The notes: generated from the sequence alone by a model not told the origin. Shown: positions 37,643 to 48,371, numbered from the stretch's first letter. The stretch: 64,000 nucleotides of DNA from Psychrobacter sp. AH5 (GCF_040371085.1 NZ_JAMBMT010000001.1:868001-932000); one strand, 5' to 3'. A program made the numbers and translations.

Positions 37643-38851
37643 GTGAATAAAAATAATCCTGCTAGCTTACAGACCCAAGCTCCTACCTTTGCTCCACCCT
37701 CGCTGCTCCTCAAGCTGACTATCGGCCTAATAGGCATGTTTGCTTTTTTGCAAGTGTATTCCATTCAAGCGATATTACCCGTAATCATAGACGAGTTTGC
37801 CGCTAGCGAAGTGCAAGCGGGGATGGTGGTTGGCGCGACTATCTTAGCTATCGCTATTATGTCGCCATTTTTGGGCATGCTCTCAGACGCAGTAGGGCGC
37901 AAGTCCTTTGTGGTCGGAGCCTTGTTATTTTTGACTATTCCTACCGCGCTCATTGCCCAAAGCTCTAGTGTTGAATGGATAGGGCTTTGGCGCTTTATTC
38001 AAGGCTTATCTGTACCCGGTATTACTGTGGTTATTATTGCCTATATTGGCGAGGAGTTTGAGGGACAAAGCGTGACTGGGCTGATGTCTTTTTATGTTTC
38101 AGGCTCAGTCTTAGGCGGTTTTATGGGCCGGTTTTTATTGGGCCATTTGCATGAGTTTATAGGCTGGCGTCATGCTTATTATGTCTTAGCAGCATTGACT
38201 TTGCTAAGCGCGCTTTGGGTAGCCAAAACCTTGCCTAGCTCCAGCCATTTTGAGGCCAATCCTAACTTTCGCTCTGCTATGAAGACATTGGGCGCACATC
38301 TGGTCAATCGCTATGTGGTGACCGCTTGTCTACTTGGCGCTTGCGTCTTATTCTCTTTGGTCGGCTGCTTCACCTTTATCAATTTATATCTAGCAGATAA
38401 CCCTTATAATTTGGGCACTGGCGACTTAGCCAATATCTTTGCAGTTTACTTAATTGGGGTAATCATCACTCCTTTATCCGCCACTTTATTAAGCCGATTT
38501 GGCTCAGCTCGGACGATTATAGTAGCGATACTTGTCTCTATTACAGGAGTGTTATTAACGCTAGCGTCGCCCTTATGGCTTATCGTTATGGGACTAGGGG
38601 TGATGTCCTCAGGAGTGTTCGTTACTCAGTCAGCAACGATTAGCTACATCGCGGTCAATGTCAAACAAGGCCGATCGCTTGCATCAGGTCTATATTACTT
38701 GTTTTATTATGCTGGCGGGACGATAGGCGCTTGGCTGTGCGGCTTAGCCTATGCTTACGGACACTGGCGAACGACAGTCTGGTTATTACTATTGGTGCAA
38801 GTGTTGGCCTTGATGATAGCTAGCTTTGGCATGATAAAAACCAAAAGATAG
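37643..38851 (+). CDS. major facilitator superfamily transporter (YnfM-like)
   Basis: A 402-residue protein with twelve predicted membrane helices and the MFS motif GMLSDAVGRKSFVVG between helices 2 and 3. The central cytoplasmic loop falls at about 196-218. The start is GTG; no ATG is available in frame nearby. It has the drug/metabolite efflux look of the YnfM group, substrate unknown. It is divergent from the polyesterase and 122 bases upstream of the acyl-CoA ligase, so it could in principle belong to the catabolic block. Confidence 0.85.
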   Translation: MNKNNPASLQTQAPTFAPPSLLLKLTIGLIGMFAFLQVYSIQAILPVIIDEFAASEVQAGMVVGATILAIAIMSPFLGMLSDAVGRKSFVVGALLFLTIPTALIAQSSSVEWIGLWRFIQGLSVPGITVVIIAYIGEEFEGQSVTGLMSFYVSGSVLGGFMGRFLLGHLHEFIGWRHAYYVLAALTLLSALWVAKTLPSSSHFEANPNFRSAMKTLGAHLVNRYVVTACLLGACVLFSLVGCFTFINLYLADNPYNLGTGDLANIFAVYLIGVIITPLSATLLSRFGSARTIIVAILVSITGVLLTLASPLWLIVMGLGVMSSGVFVTQSATISYIAVNVKQGRSLASGLYYLFYYAGGTIGAWLCGLAYAYGHWRTTVWLLLLVQVLALMIASFGMIKTKR

Positions 38852-38972
38852 GCGAATGAAGGTCATAGTAAAATCAGCCTACTTACGCAAGCCTACTTTA
38901 CATCGTTAGTCGTTTTTTTTACTATCGAAGGGATTATTTTGCAAGCTATATAAATCACAAGGAAGATCATTT

Positions 38973-40646
38973 ATGTCAACAGCTTATCATAGTGCGCCCT
39001 CTGCTTACGATTATCCGCTCATTATCAAGCAGCTATTGAACCGCGCCAAGACCGTCTCACAAGATCAAGAAATCGTTTATGCGGACAAACAACGCTTTAC
39101 TTATAGTGAGTTTTTTACCCGTATTAATCGCTTAGCCAATGTCTTAGCCAGTCTAAATTTAGCGGCTGGAGATGTCATCGCCGTGATGGACTGGGACAGC
39201 CATCGTTATCTGGAGTCCTACTTTGCTATTCCGATGTCTGAGTATATATTGCAGACGGTTAATATTCGTCTGTCTCCTGAAAAAGTGCTATATACCGTCA
39301 ATCACGCCAAACCCAAAGTGTTAATGCTAAATTCTGAATTTGCACCATTAGTGAAAGACTATCAGTTTGAAAACTCAAGCATCGAGCATATCATCTGGCT
39401 TGATGACAATGGTGTCACCGCTGAGGGCGTATTTGGCGATAACCAAAGCCGCGTTACCGGCGAGTATGAAGCATTGTTGGCTGACGCTGAGGATAGCTTT
39501 GACTTTCCAGATTTTGATGAAAACACTATCGCCACTACCTTTTATACTTCAGGCACGACGGGCAATCCCAAAGGGGTATTCTTTAGCCACCGTCAGCTGG
39601 TACTGCACAGTATGGCGGAAGCGGCAACGTTAGGAATGTTGCCTGATAAGCAAGGGGTAAGCTACGGCGATGTCTATATGCCGATGACGCCGATGTTCCA
39701 TGTCCATGCTTGGGGCTTTCCCTATACGGCAACGATGACAGGACTTAAGCAAGTCTATCCGGGCCGATATGCGCCAGATACTTTGCTTGATTTAATCATT
39801 AACGAAAAGGTGAGTATTACCCATTGTGTGCCAACGATACTACAAATGGTGCTAGGTGAAGCGCAAAAGCGTAATGAAAGCTTTAATGGTTTAAAGATGA
39901 TCATTGGCGGCTCTCGATTGACCGAAGGCTTGGCCAAAGCCGCTTTGACGCAAGATATCGAAGTGTACACCGGTTATGGTATGTCAGAGACTGCGCCGCT
40001 TATCGGTCTGACTGAGTTTAGTATTGATGAGCCTGAGATGAGCATGGATGAAGATATCCATCGCCGCTGCATGTCGGGCAAACCTGTGATGATGGTCGAT
40101 GCACAAGTTTGGAACACCAATAATCAGTCGGTCGGAGTCGGTAAAGAGCATACAGGGGAGCTGGTACTACGCGCGCCTTGGCTGACGCAAAGCTACTTTA
40201 AAAATGACGATGCCGGCACTGAGCTGTGGGAAAACGGCTATATGCATACCCAAGATATTGCTTATATGACCAAAGACGGCTACTTCAAAATCACCGATCG
40301 TCTCAAAGATGTGATTAAATCAGGCGGCGAGTGGATATCTTCATTAGAGATTGAGACGATTTTATCATTGCATCCGGCGGTAGCTGATGTGTCGGTCATT
40401 GGCGTGCCTGATAAAAAGTGGGGCGAGCGTCCCGTAGCCTTAATAGTGCTTAAGCCTAGCCATCAAGATACAAATGCTGAGGATATAAAATCTGTCGCTG
40501 AACAAGCCGTGAGTAAAGGTATCATTCCCAAGTACGGCATTCCTAGTGAGTTTCAATTCGTTGATGATCTACCAAAGACCTCAGTAGGTAAACATGATAA
40601 AAAACTCATGCGTGATCATTATAAAGAGCAAAATAGTAATGAGTAA
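38973..40646 (+). CDS. fatty-acid--CoA ligase, AMP-binding family (AlkK-like medium-chain)
   Basis: Activates a carboxylic acid to its acyl-CoA via an acyl-adenylate. The 557-residue protein has the P-loop [11 protein letters not shown], the A5-type [10 protein letters not shown] and the hinge/DR motif [21 protein letters not shown]-terminal lysine GKHDKKLMR is the A10 catalytic residue. The sequence is closest in feel to medium-chain AlkK-type ligases rather than FadD. AAGGAAGA precedes the ATG. A perfect terminator follows before the valine-catabolism genes, so it is probably a separate transcript. Confidence 0.9.
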   Translation: MSTAYHSAPSAYDYPLIIKQLLNRAKTVSQDQEIVYADKQRFTYSEFFTRINRLANVLASLNLAAGDVIAVMDWDSHRYLESYFAIPMSEYILQTVNIRLSPEKVLYTVNHAKPKVLMLNSEFAPLVKDYQFENSSIEHIIWLDDNGVTAEGVFGDNQSRVTGEYEALLADAEDSFDFPDFDENTIATTFYTSGTTGNPKGVFFSHRQLVLHSMAEAATLGMLPDKQGVSYGDVYMPMTPMFHVHAWGFPYTATMTGLKQVYPGRYAPDTLLDLIINEKVSITHCVPTILQMVLGEAQKRNESFNGLKMIIGGSRLTEGLAKAALTQDIEVYTGYGMSETAPLIGLTEFSIDEPEMSMDEDIHRRCMSGKPVMMVDAQVWNTNNQSVGVGKEHTGELVLRAPWLTQSYFKNDDAGTELWENGYMHTQDIAYMTKDGYFKITDRLKDVIKSGGEWISSLEIETILSLHPAVADVSVIGVPDKKWGERPVALIVLKPSHQDTNAEDIKSVAEQAVSKGIIPKYGIPSEFQFVDDLPKTSVGKHDKKLMRDHYKEQNSNE

Positions 40647-40682
40647 AAAGTCGCAGTTTGTCAGGATCTGTTGAATATCAAG

Positions 40683-40714
40683 ATAAGCTCATGAACGCTC
40701 ATGAGCTTATTTTT
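40683..40714 (+). terminator. terminator of the acyl-CoA ligase gene
   Basis: A perfect 12-bp stem, ATAAGCTCATGA with TCATGAGCTTAT, loop ACGC, followed by a short T-run. Confidence 0.92.
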
Positions 40715-40866
40715 CATAGTAGAGTCAGGCCAGTTAACAACGGACTTAATCAGCGTAAAAATTAAACTATTGACCACAAATTCACATTATTGTTATAGTC
40801 TTTAGCGATAACAAATAAATCATTTTAATATAATTCTCTGTTCTATAAAAAAGATAAGGATATCTT

Positions 40867-42354
40867 ATGCATCACGTTCAACAACTGATTAATGGTCAAT
40901 TTACCTCATCCAAAACCAGTGAATGGATAGATATCACTAATCCTGCGACGCAAGAGGTCATCGCTAAAGTACCGCAAAGCACTGCTGATGAGATCAATGA
41001 AGCCGTAGCTACGGCAAAAGCTGCCTTTCAGACTTGGCGCAAGACCCCTATTACCACCCGCGCGCGTATCTTTTTAAAATACCAACAGCTTATCCGCGAA
41101 CATATGGATGAGCTGGCAGAAATACTGACAGCTGAGCAAGGCAAAACCCTTGCCGATGCGCGCGGTGATGTATTTCGCGGTTTAGAAGTCGTTGAGCATG
41201 CTGCTGGTATTGCCAATCTACAAATGGGCGATTTTGTCGAAAATGTCGCCTCAGATGTCGATACTTATAGTATTTGGCAGCCGCTTGGTGTTTGTGTAGG
41301 TATTACTCCTTTTAATTTTCCGGCGATGATTCCGCTATGGATGTTTCCGATGGCTATCGCCACGGGCAATACCTTTATCCTAAAACCCTCTGAGCAAGAT
41401 CCGATGGTTACTATGCGTCTCGTTGAATTAGCTATAGAGGCGGGCGTGCCAAAAGGCGTATTGAACGTGGTGCACGGTGGTAAGCCAACGGTCGATGCTA
41501 TCTGTGACCATCCTGATATCAAGGCAGTGTCTTTTGTGGGTTCCACCAAAGTTGGCAAGCATGTCTATGAGCGTGCAAGCCTATCTGGTAAACGCGCCCA
41601 GTGCATGATGGGAGCCAAAAACCATGGGGTTATTCTGCCTGACGCCAATAAAGAGCAAACCCTAAATCAGCTTGCAGGAGCCGCCTTTGGCGCAGCAGGG
41701 CAGCGCTGCATGGCCTTATCAGTGGTGGTATTAGTCGGCGCGGCAGGCGAGTGGATCGATGAAATCAAAGCCAAAGCGCAAAGCCTAGTGGTCTCTGCGG
41801 GCAAGAACGATAAAGATCTAGGGCCATTGATTTCTCCAACAGCAAAAGCTCGCGTTGAGCATCTAATCAACACTGGTGTCGAAGAAGGGGCTAGCCTCAT
41901 CTTAGACGGTCGCGGCATCCAGGTTGAAGGTTTTGAGAAAGGTAACTTTGTTGGCCCGACAATTTTTGATCATGTCACAGCCGATATGCAAATATACCAG
42001 CAAGAAATCTTTGGTCCGGTGCTTTGTATCATGCGCGCGGAAAGTTTGGATGCAGCGATTGAGCTGCTAAATGCCAATCCCAATGGGAATGGCACTGCTA
42101 TCTTTACCCAGTCAGGAGCCGCCGCGCACAAGTTCCAGCAAGATGTGATGGTCGGTCAAATCGGTATTAATTTGCCTATTCCTGTGCCATTACCGATGTT
42201 CTCTTTTTCAGGCTCACGCGCCAGTAAGCTTGGTGATTTGGGTCCTTATGGCAAACAAGCAGTACAGTTTTATACTCAAACCAAAACCGTTACCGCGCGC
42301 TGGTTCGATGATGAATCCAGCCAAGGCAAGGTCAATACTACTATTTCGATGTAA
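40867..42354 (+). CDS. mmsA: CoA-acylating methylmalonate-semialdehyde dehydrogenase
   Basis: Converts methylmalonate semialdehyde to propionyl-CoA, the last step of valine degradation. The 495 residues are of the ALDH superfamily with the CoA-acylating features: [14 protein letters not shown], the [12 protein letters not shown] nucleotide turn, MGAKNHGVI replacing the general-base glutamate of ordinary ALDHs, and the catalytic cysteine in [10 protein letters not shown]. The C-terminal [15 protein letters not shown] is typical of MmsA. It begins a same-strand run mmsA, acyl-CoA dehydrogenase, hydrolase, mmsB. Short direct repeats lie just after its stop. Confidence 0.95.
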   Translation: MHHVQQLINGQFTSSKTSEWIDITNPATQEVIAKVPQSTADEINEAVATAKAAFQTWRKTPITTRARIFLKYQQLIREHMDELAEILTAEQGKTLADARGDVFRGLEVVEHAAGIANLQMGDFVENVASDVDTYSIWQPLGVCVGITPFNFPAMIPLWMFPMAIATGNTFILKPSEQDPMVTMRLVELAIEAGVPKGVLNVVHGGKPTVDAICDHPDIKAVSFVGSTKVGKHVYERASLSGKRAQCMMGAKNHGVILPDANKEQTLNQLAGAAFGAAGQRCMALSVVVLVGAAGEWIDEIKAKAQSLVVSAGKNDKDLGPLISPTAKARVEHLINTGVEEGASLILDGRGIQVEGFEKGNFVGPTIFDHVTADMQIYQQEIFGPVLCIMRAESLDAAIELLNANPNGNGTAIFTQSGAAAHKFQQDVMVGQIGINLPIPVPLPMFSFSGSRASKLGDLGPYGKQAVQFYTQTKTVTARWFDDESSQGKVNTTISM

Positions 42355-42363
42355 CTTTATAAA

Positions 42364-42393
42364 AAGCTATACGCCTAATAAGAAGCTATACGC
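42364..42393. repeat. 11-bp direct repeat, period 19, just after mmsA
   Basis: AAGCTATACGC at 42364-42374 recurs at 42383-42393, with the intervening bases giving a 19-bp period. Lies between the mmsA stop and the acyl-CoA dehydrogenase ribosome site. Confidence 0.8.
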
Positions 42394-42425
42394 TTATATT
42401 TGCCGCAGATTTAAAGGATTATTCC

Positions 42426-43586
42426 ATGGATTTTACGTTAACAGAAGACCAATTGGCTTTTGCTCAAAGCGCCAAACAATTCGCCAAAAAAGAGCTTAGA
42501 CCTCATGCGGCGGAGTGGGATCGCAGCTCTTATTTTCCCATAGAGGTCATCAAAAAATCAGGCGAGCTTGGCTTTTTGGGACTTTATACCAACCCTGATT
42601 ATGGCGGTTTGGGATTGCCGCGACTAGACTCAGCTATCGTTTTTGAAGCTTTAGCTTGGGGCGATACCTCAGTCGCCGCCTATATGAGTATTCATAATAT
42701 GGTGTCATGGATGATTGGCGCATACGCTAGCGAGGAGCTGTGTCAGCAGTATCTACCAAAGATGATGAGTGGCGAGTGGCTGGGTAGTTATTGTTTGACA
42801 GAGCCAAACGCAGGCTCTGATGCCGCCTCGCTACGGACTAAGGCTGATAAGCAAGGCGACTACTATATCCTAAATGGCGAAAAAGCCTTTATCTCAGGCG
42901 CAGGTTCTACCGACGTGCTCGTCGTTATGGCGCGCACTGGTGATACTGGCGCAAAAGGGGTGTCAGCCTTTGTGATTGATGCGACTAGCGCTGGTATCGA
43001 ATACGGCAAAAACGAGCATAAAATGGGCTGGAAAGCGCAGCCTACGCGCACTATTAGCTTCAAAGACGTCAAAGTCCCTGCTGCCAATTTGATAGGAAAA
43101 GAGGGGCAAGGCTTTAGTATTGCGATGAAAGGCTTAGATGGTGGGCGTATTAATATCGGTATTTGCGCTGTCGGTACTGCGCAATCAGCGCTTGAAACGG
43201 CTACTAGCTATGTCAAAGACAGAAGTCAATTTGGTAAGCCTATAGCAAGCTTTCAATCGGTGCAATTTAAGCTTGCCGATATGCTTACGCAAACCATAGC
43301 CGCGCGGCAAATGCTTTATTTGGCCGCCAATAAAGTCGATAACAATGATCCGCAAGCCTCCACCTATTGCGCTATGGCTAAGCAGCTCTCTACTGATTTA
43401 AGCTTTGAGGTGGCCAATCAAGCGCTACAATTACATGGCGGCTATGGTTATCTGAACGACTATCCGCTTGAGCGTCATGTAAGAGATCTGCGGGTGCATC
43501 AGATATTAGAAGGCACTAATGAGATTATGCGGGTGATAGTCTCGCGGCAAATGCTGCAAGACGATGCCCTTAGCTCCTTGCGTTAG
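42426..43586 (+). CDS. acyl-CoA dehydrogenase, probable isobutyryl-CoA dehydrogenase
   Basis: FAD enzyme oxidising isobutyryl-CoA to methacrylyl-CoA (inferred from context). The 386-residue protein has the family signatures YCLTEPNAGSDAASLRT and QLHGGYGYLNDYPLERHVRD. The catalytic glutamate lies in HQILEGTNEIMRVIV, in the position of short-chain enzymes. AAAGGA precedes the ATG. It is 71 bases after mmsA and 65 before the hydrolase gene. Chain-length specificity rests on operon context. Confidence 0.9.
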   Translation: MDFTLTEDQLAFAQSAKQFAKKELRPHAAEWDRSSYFPIEVIKKSGELGFLGLYTNPDYGGLGLPRLDSAIVFEALAWGDTSVAAYMSIHNMVSWMIGAYASEELCQQYLPKMMSGEWLGSYCLTEPNAGSDAASLRTKADKQGDYYILNGEKAFISGAGSTDVLVVMARTGDTGAKGVSAFVIDATSAGIEYGKNEHKMGWKAQPTRTISFKDVKVPAANLIGKEGQGFSIAMKGLDGGRINIGICAVGTAQSALETATSYVKDRSQFGKPIASFQSVQFKLADMLTQTIAARQMLYLAANKVDNNDPQASTYCAMAKQLSTDLSFEVANQALQLHGGYGYLNDYPLERHVRDLRVHQILEGTNEIMRVIVSRQMLQDDALSSLR

Positions 43587-43651
43587 GGTTTGTTTTAATA
43601 CCTTTTAGCTTTTAATTTATGTACTTTTAATAACCATAATAGGTTCTTTTT

Positions 43652-44887
43652 ATGACCACCAAAACCAGCCCTGAAACTATCCCTTTTCCCAAAAAACAAG
43701 CGGCAGTGCTTTTTCACACCGAAGACACTACCTGTGGGCATCGGCTTGGCATTATGACCTTAAATAGTCCCAAATCGCTCAATGCGTTAAGCGTCGAGAT
43801 GTGTCAGCTGTTATCCAAGCAGCTTGAGCAGTGGCAAACTGATAGTCAGATAGTTGCCATTGTGCTTCGAGGGGCAGGGGACAAGGCTTTTTGTGCCGGC
43901 GGTGATATTCGTAAACTCTATGACAGCATGTCAGAGTCAGCGCCACTACCCAATCCTTATGCCACTGAGTTTTTTGGTCATGAGTACCGCTTGTATCGAC
44001 AAATGCATTTTTATCCAAAGCCGCTCATTCTTTGGGGTGATGGCATTATTATGGGCGGCGGTATGGGACTGATGGCGGCTTGTAGCCATCGTATTGTCAC
44101 GGAGCGTACCCGCTTTGCCATGCCGGAGATTACCATTGGCTTATTCCCTGATGCTTCTGGTAGCTGGTTTTTGCAGCGTATGCCAGCGAGTAGCGGTTTA
44201 TTTTTGGGACTGACGGGCGCGCAGTGTAATGGCAGCGATGCTTTATTAGCCAATCTAGCCGAATATAGTGCTAGTAGTGAGGATTACGACGCTATCATTG
44301 AGCGTTTAAAGAGCGCTAATTGGCGAGCTGAGATGGAACAAGGCTTTGGCAGGTTGCCTAGCGTGACCAGTCGGGCCTTAGCCTCTCATCGGGTAGCAGA
44401 GCTGCCAGAGAGTAAGCTTGCCAAGTACTGGCAGCCGATTCAGCGAGTGATGAATAGTGGAGGTTTGGCAGATATAGATAGACTGCTACAGGACGATGAA
44501 GCATTAGCGCAAATTGATGCTGACTTTGCGGCAGATAGCTGGACGCAGCGAGCTATCGCCACTTATCGCCATGGTTGTCCGGTGACCGCTGCTTTGACCT
44601 ATGCTTTATATTATAAAGTCAGCGCTTTATCGTTAGAGCAAGTGCTATATCTAGAAGCTAACATTGCGGTACACTGCGCGGCCAATCCTGACTTTAAAGA
44701 AGGAGTGCGCGCGCTACTGATTGATAAAGATAAAAATCCAAAGTGGTCGCGTACGCTAGCTCAGTGCTTAGATGTAGAAGGACAAGCCTATATTGAGTCG
44801 CATTTTGACAATCCTTACGCGCAAGGACAGCATCCTTTGCAAGATTGGCTAGGAGCGGACGCGTTAGGGTCTCAGCACGTTAGATAG
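43652..44887 (+). CDS. enoyl-CoA hydratase/isomerase family, probable 3-hydroxyisobutyryl-CoA hydrolase
   Basis: A crotonase-fold protein of 411 residues. LNALSVEMC and GAGDKAFCAGGDIRKLYDSM form the CoA-binding/oxyanion part. MGGGMGLMAACSHRI and the segment MPEITIGLFPDASGSWFLQRMP, with its conserved glutamate, mark the hydrolase (HIBCH) branch, whose members have the extra C-terminal region seen here. It would release free 3-hydroxyisobutyrate, the substrate of mmsB. A separate hydratase for methacrylyl-CoA is not in the window, so it is either elsewhere or this enzyme's relatives supply it. Confidence 0.85.
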   Translation: MTTKTSPETIPFPKKQAAVLFHTEDTTCGHRLGIMTLNSPKSLNALSVEMCQLLSKQLEQWQTDSQIVAIVLRGAGDKAFCAGGDIRKLYDSMSESAPLPNPYATEFFGHEYRLYRQMHFYPKPLILWGDGIIMGGGMGLMAACSHRIVTERTRFAMPEITIGLFPDASGSWFLQRMPASSGLFLGLTGAQCNGSDALLANLAEYSASSEDYDAIIERLKSANWRAEMEQGFGRLPSVTSRALASHRVAELPESKLAKYWQPIQRVMNSGGLADIDRLLQDDEALAQIDADFAADSWTQRAIATYRHGCPVTAALTYALYYKVSALSLEQVLYLEANIAVHCAANPDFKEGVRALLIDKDKNPKWSRTLAQCLDVEGQAYIESHFDNPYAQGQHPLQDWLGADALGSQHVR

Positions 44888-45061
44888 TTGAGCTTGCTGA
44901 TAGGACGCTTAACTCTATAGGATTATTGTGCTTTTGGCTTACTATACACGCGTCAATGCTAGTATGAGTACCAGCACCACAATAAGTATTGAGATAAGCA
45001 AAAGGTGATGAATTCATAGTTGACTGATAAACTATCAGCTAACTGATCAAGGAGAGATGTG

Positions 45062-46012
45062 ATGAATATGACAGATAGTACAGCCGCGCAAAATAAAGCC
45101 TCAAAGCCGAATATTGCTTTTATTGGTCTAGGTCATATGGGCGCTCCTATGGCAGAGAACTTACTCAAAGCCGGTTACTCTTTGATGGTTTATGATATCT
45201 CAGCAGCAGCCACCGAGCGTTTACAACAAGCAGGCGCTAATGTCGCGGCCAATCCAAAGATGGCCGTAGCCAATGCGCAAGTGGTTATCACTATGCTTCC
45301 TGCCGGCGAGCAGGTTCTCTCTATATATCTAGGCGAAGATGAGCAAGCAACAGATGGTTTACTAGCGAATTTACCCCAAGGCACACTAGTGATAGACAGT
45401 AGCACGATAGCGGCTTCTGATGCGCGAAAGGTAGCCAAAGAGGCTGATAAGCTAGGTATAGATTTTTTAGATGCACCAGTATCCGGTGGCACCGGCGGCG
45501 CGATAGCAGGTAGTTTGACTTTTATCGTTGGTGGTAGCTTAGAGGCTTTTACTAAAGCTCAGCCTATCCTTAAATCAATGGGCAAAAACATATTTCATGC
45601 AGGCGCTAATGGAGCTGGGCAAGTGGCGAAGATATGCAATAATATGCTGCTTGGCATTCTTATGACCGGTACCGCTGAAGCTATCAATCTAGGGGTCAAA
45701 AACGGCTTAGATGCCAAAGTGTTATCCGATATTATGCTACAAAGCTCAGGACGTAATTGGACGTTAGAGGTGTACAACCCTTATCCGCAAGTGATGGAAA
45801 ATGTACCCTCTAGCCATCACTATAAAGGCGGCTTTATGAGCAAGCTTATGCAAAAAGATCTCAATCTTGCGCTACAAACCGCCAAAGAGATTCAGGTTGA
45901 GACGCCAATGGGACAAAGAGCGACTCAGTTGTATGATGAGCATGTAAAAGAAAATGACAATAAAGACTTCTCTAGCATTATGGCTATGTACGATAAGTCG
46001 GTGCTGAATTAA
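45062..46012 (+). CDS. mmsB: 3-hydroxyisobutyrate dehydrogenase
   Basis: Oxidises 3-hydroxyisobutyrate to methylmalonate semialdehyde with NAD. The N-terminal Rossmann motif IAFIGLGHMGAPMAENLLKAG spans about residues 20-40 in this reading; DAPVSGGTGGAIAGSLT is the substrate-binding signature and GQVAKICNNM carries the catalytic lysine. I choose the ATG at 45062 because AAGGAG is seven bases upstream; the in-frame GTG just before it is less likely. It ends 43 bases from the convergent IclR gene. Its product feeds MmsA, encoded four genes upstream. Confidence 0.95.
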   Translation: MNMTDSTAAQNKASKPNIAFIGLGHMGAPMAENLLKAGYSLMVYDISAAATERLQQAGANVAANPKMAVANAQVVITMLPAGEQVLSIYLGEDEQATDGLLANLPQGTLVIDSSTIAASDARKVAKEADKLGIDFLDAPVSGGTGGAIAGSLTFIVGGSLEAFTKAQPILKSMGKNIFHAGANGAGQVAKICNNMLLGILMTGTAEAINLGVKNGLDAKVLSDIMLQSSGRNWTLEVYNPYPQVMENVPSSHHYKGGFMSKLMQKDLNLALQTAKEIQVETPMGQRATQLYDEHVKENDNKDFSSIMAMYDKSVLN

Positions 46013-46054
46013 GCCTGATTATAACTACTTAATTTTATAAATATTCAATACGCT

Positions 46055-46822
46055 CTAGGCTTGTACTTCATCAAGCTCGTATAAAAGCGTCTGAATCTCT
46101 TGCGCTGCTATTCTCAGCTTTGGCACATGAGTCAATAGCTCCTCTAACGATACGCGAGTGGTAGGAGCATTGACAAAGAGGGAGGCGACATAACGCGATT
46201 TTCTATCGAGGATAGGAACAGAGACTGAAAAAGTTCCAGGAATAAATTCCTCGTTATCCATTCCAACGGCGGTTTCAGCGATAGCATCTAATTCTGCATT
46301 TAGCTTATCTATATCGGTAAGAGTGTTGTTGGTATATTTATCAAGGGACAGCTGTCGTAGCATTTTTGCCCGTTTTGGCGCTGATAATTGACTAAGATAT
46401 AGCTTCCCTGTCGCTGTACACCACATAGGCGACTTTGAGCCAACAGGTAAGTAGATCTGTATTGGCAGCTTAGTCTGTACCCGATTGGTGTATAACATGC
46501 TCATCTGATAAGGCACAGCGATACCGCAGCTCTCCTTAGTATGCTTAACTAATTCTTGCAATATCAGTTGCCTCTCATCAAAGAACTGTCTTTGTTGCCA
46601 AAGCTCAATACTAAGATTGCGCACGCGCTTCCCTGGGATAATCCCGCCGCCTATATCGACCCCTACAAACCCTTCTTCTACCAAAGTCTGTATCAATCTA
46701 TGAATGGTAGGCTTTGGAATATCAAGCTCTTGGGATAATTCCAGAGGAGATAGAGGTTTGACGGCATAGGATACCGCTTCAACAATCTCTAAGACACGAG
46801 TAATAGACGATACTTTAGGCAT
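46055..46822 (-). CDS. IclR family transcriptional regulator
   Basis: A 255-residue regulator with an N-terminal winged helix (SSITRVLEIVEAV, LSQELDIPKPTIHRLIQTL) and the C-terminal effector-binding GAF-like domain with TATGKLYLSQL and VGMDNEEFIPG. Facing mmsB tail to tail at the end of the valine-catabolic run, it is the natural candidate to control that run or the adjacent acyl-CoA genes, but no operator could be identified. Family assignment is sure; target is inferred. Confidence 0.9.
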   Translation of the reverse strand: MPKVSSITRVLEIVEAVSYAVKPLSPLELSQELDIPKPTIHRLIQTLVEEGFVGVDIGGGIIPGKRVRNLSIELWQQRQFFDERQLILQELVKHTKESCGIAVPYQMSMLYTNRVQTKLPIQIYLPVGSKSPMWCTATGKLYLSQLSAPKRAKMLRQLSLDKYTNNTLTDIDKLNAELDAIAETAVGMDNEEFIPGTFSVSVPILDRKSRYVASLFVNAPTTRVSLEELLTHVPKLRIAAQEIQTLLYELDEVQA

Positions 46823-47389
46823 AAAATGAGCTCAATAATTGATATTTAAATACTAATTAGCGCGAGTAATGATAATTTACTAAGTAGCAGTTACTTGATA
46901 AATAGCTAGTTACTTCTAGTAGTATAACGTTTTTACAAATTATATTTTGAAAATTGATTCAAGCTATCATGCCACATTACTGCAAAGCATCTTTATCACC
47001 AAGGGTCTTTACTACAAAGCGTCTTTAAAAAGATAGCTTTGATACATCATTTCACAAAAGACAACAAACAGTAGTGTTTGCCTATATAAGCTACACTGTT
47101 TTGAGAGCTGTATTAAGACTAGAATAGCTTTAGTCGGATGAAGGCTTTGCTACGCTAATAATTATATTAGACATATTTAGTAACAATATTAAGCTTAATC
47201 ACTGATTAGTATGGAAATGATTACAATAGCCATGCAATCTTTACATAATGGTAAACAAAAAGCGCCTCTTTAGGGATGACTTTTGAAGCCAAAATTGTTT
47301 TAATCTGCTCAACAAAATGATGGTTTAAAAACAACTCTAAATTATCATTAATAGTGGGCAAGCTACTCTACACTTTTAGGAGATTTATA
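46823..47389. other. long gene-free region before the beta-barrel gene
   Basis: About 567 AT-rich bases between divergent iclR and outer-membrane genes. It contains a degenerate direct repeat (TACTGCAAAGCATCTTTA at 46978 and TACTACAAAGCGTCTTTA at 47010, period 32). It should hold the promoters of both genes and possibly a long leader of the beta-barrel gene. I see no small gene or recognisable RNA. Confidence 0.45.
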
Positions 47390-48229
47390 ATGAAACTTAT
47401 CAAACTTACTGCGGTATCTGCTGCTATCTTGGCATCAACCGCTGCTATGGCTGCTGATCCAATCGTTGTTGTCGATAACAATGATGCTGTCGTCTATGAA
47501 ACAGCGACACCAGCTTATCAGTATCAAAGCGATGCTGGCGTCATTCGCAACACCACAGGCGCAGTAGTTGGCGGTACTAAAACTTTCTTTGGTACAGTAT
47601 TAAATCCAGCAGCTATCAGTGCTGAAGTGGGTTCACTAGGTTATGGTGCTAACATTGGTTGGGCACTAAATGACAAAACTGAACTGCAAGCGGGTTGGGC
47701 AGGCGGCGACGTAGCTGACTTATTCGGTGGTGATTTTGATGCTAACGATGTCAATTATGACGTCGATGCTGATTTTAGTAACCCGTACTTAGGCGTACAG
47801 TTACGTCCAGCAGCGAACTGGTTCACTATGGGTGCTGGTATTATCGTTCCTGATAACGATCTTGATGTTACTGCTAATCCTGAAGGTGGCGTGTATAAAA
47901 TCAATGATGTCGAATATGACGCTAATGATGTGGGTGTATTGCAAGGTAGTCTTGAGCATCGTAACAAATTAGCGCCTTACTTAACCGTTGGTTTCCGTCC
48001 TAACATCACTAACAACTTTGGTGTGTTTGGTGAGATCGGTGCGGCTTATCTAGGTAAAACAGACGCTACTGTTACTGCTAACGGTAATAATTTAGCTGTA
48101 GGAAATGATGCAGGACTGATAGGTGTTAGCTCAAATGACGTAGCTGCACTTGCTGAAAGAGAATTAGAAGATAAGAACTGGATCGAGTGGTTGCCAATTG
48201 TTAAATTAGGTGCAACTTACCGCTTCTAA
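47390..48229 (+). CDS. outer-membrane beta-barrel protein, unknown specificity
   Basis: From ATG 47390 the product is 279 residues with a clear signal peptide, KLTAVSAAILASTAAMA, cleaved before AD. The mature chain is rich in alternating aromatic/polar strands (SLGYGANIGWALND, NPYLGVQLRPAANWFTMG, LAPYLTVGFRPN) and ends in a terminal phenylalanine, GATYRF, the usual barrel-assembly signal. I start here, not at the GTG 36 bases upstream, because AGGAG sits just before. Acidic Asp/Asn loops predominate. I do not recognise a characterised porin family. A UUCG-capped terminator follows. Confidence 0.8.
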   Translation: MKLIKLTAVSAAILASTAAMAADPIVVVDNNDAVVYETATPAYQYQSDAGVIRNTTGAVVGGTKTFFGTVLNPAAISAEVGSLGYGANIGWALNDKTELQAGWAGGDVADLFGGDFDANDVNYDVDADFSNPYLGVQLRPAANWFTMGAGIIVPDNDLDVTANPEGGVYKINDVEYDANDVGVLQGSLEHRNKLAPYLTVGFRPNITNNFGVFGEIGAAYLGKTDATVTANGNNLAVGNDAGLIGVSSNDVAALAERELEDKNWIEWLPIVKLGATYRF

Positions 48230-48261
48230 TTTATAGAGACTATTTTCTATAAATAATGAAT

Positions 48262-48290
48262 AAAAAACGGTCTTCGGGCCGTTTTTTTTT
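48262..48290 (+). terminator. UUCG-capped terminator of the beta-barrel gene
   Basis: AAAAAACGGTC, TTCG tetraloop, GGCCG and a T-run of nine: a very stable intrinsic terminator, fitting a highly expressed outer-membrane gene. Confidence 0.95.
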
Positions 48291-48371
48291 GTGTCTTGTG
48301 TTTTGTATTTTAAACTAGCTAAAGTAGCGATGGACCAAACTTATAAAGTAGCCTACTAGCAGTAGGCTTTA

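Noticed and set aside
46868..46888. AATGATAATTTACT upstream of iclR as a Fur site
   Set aside because: Partial match only, in AT-rich DNA where such matches are expected.
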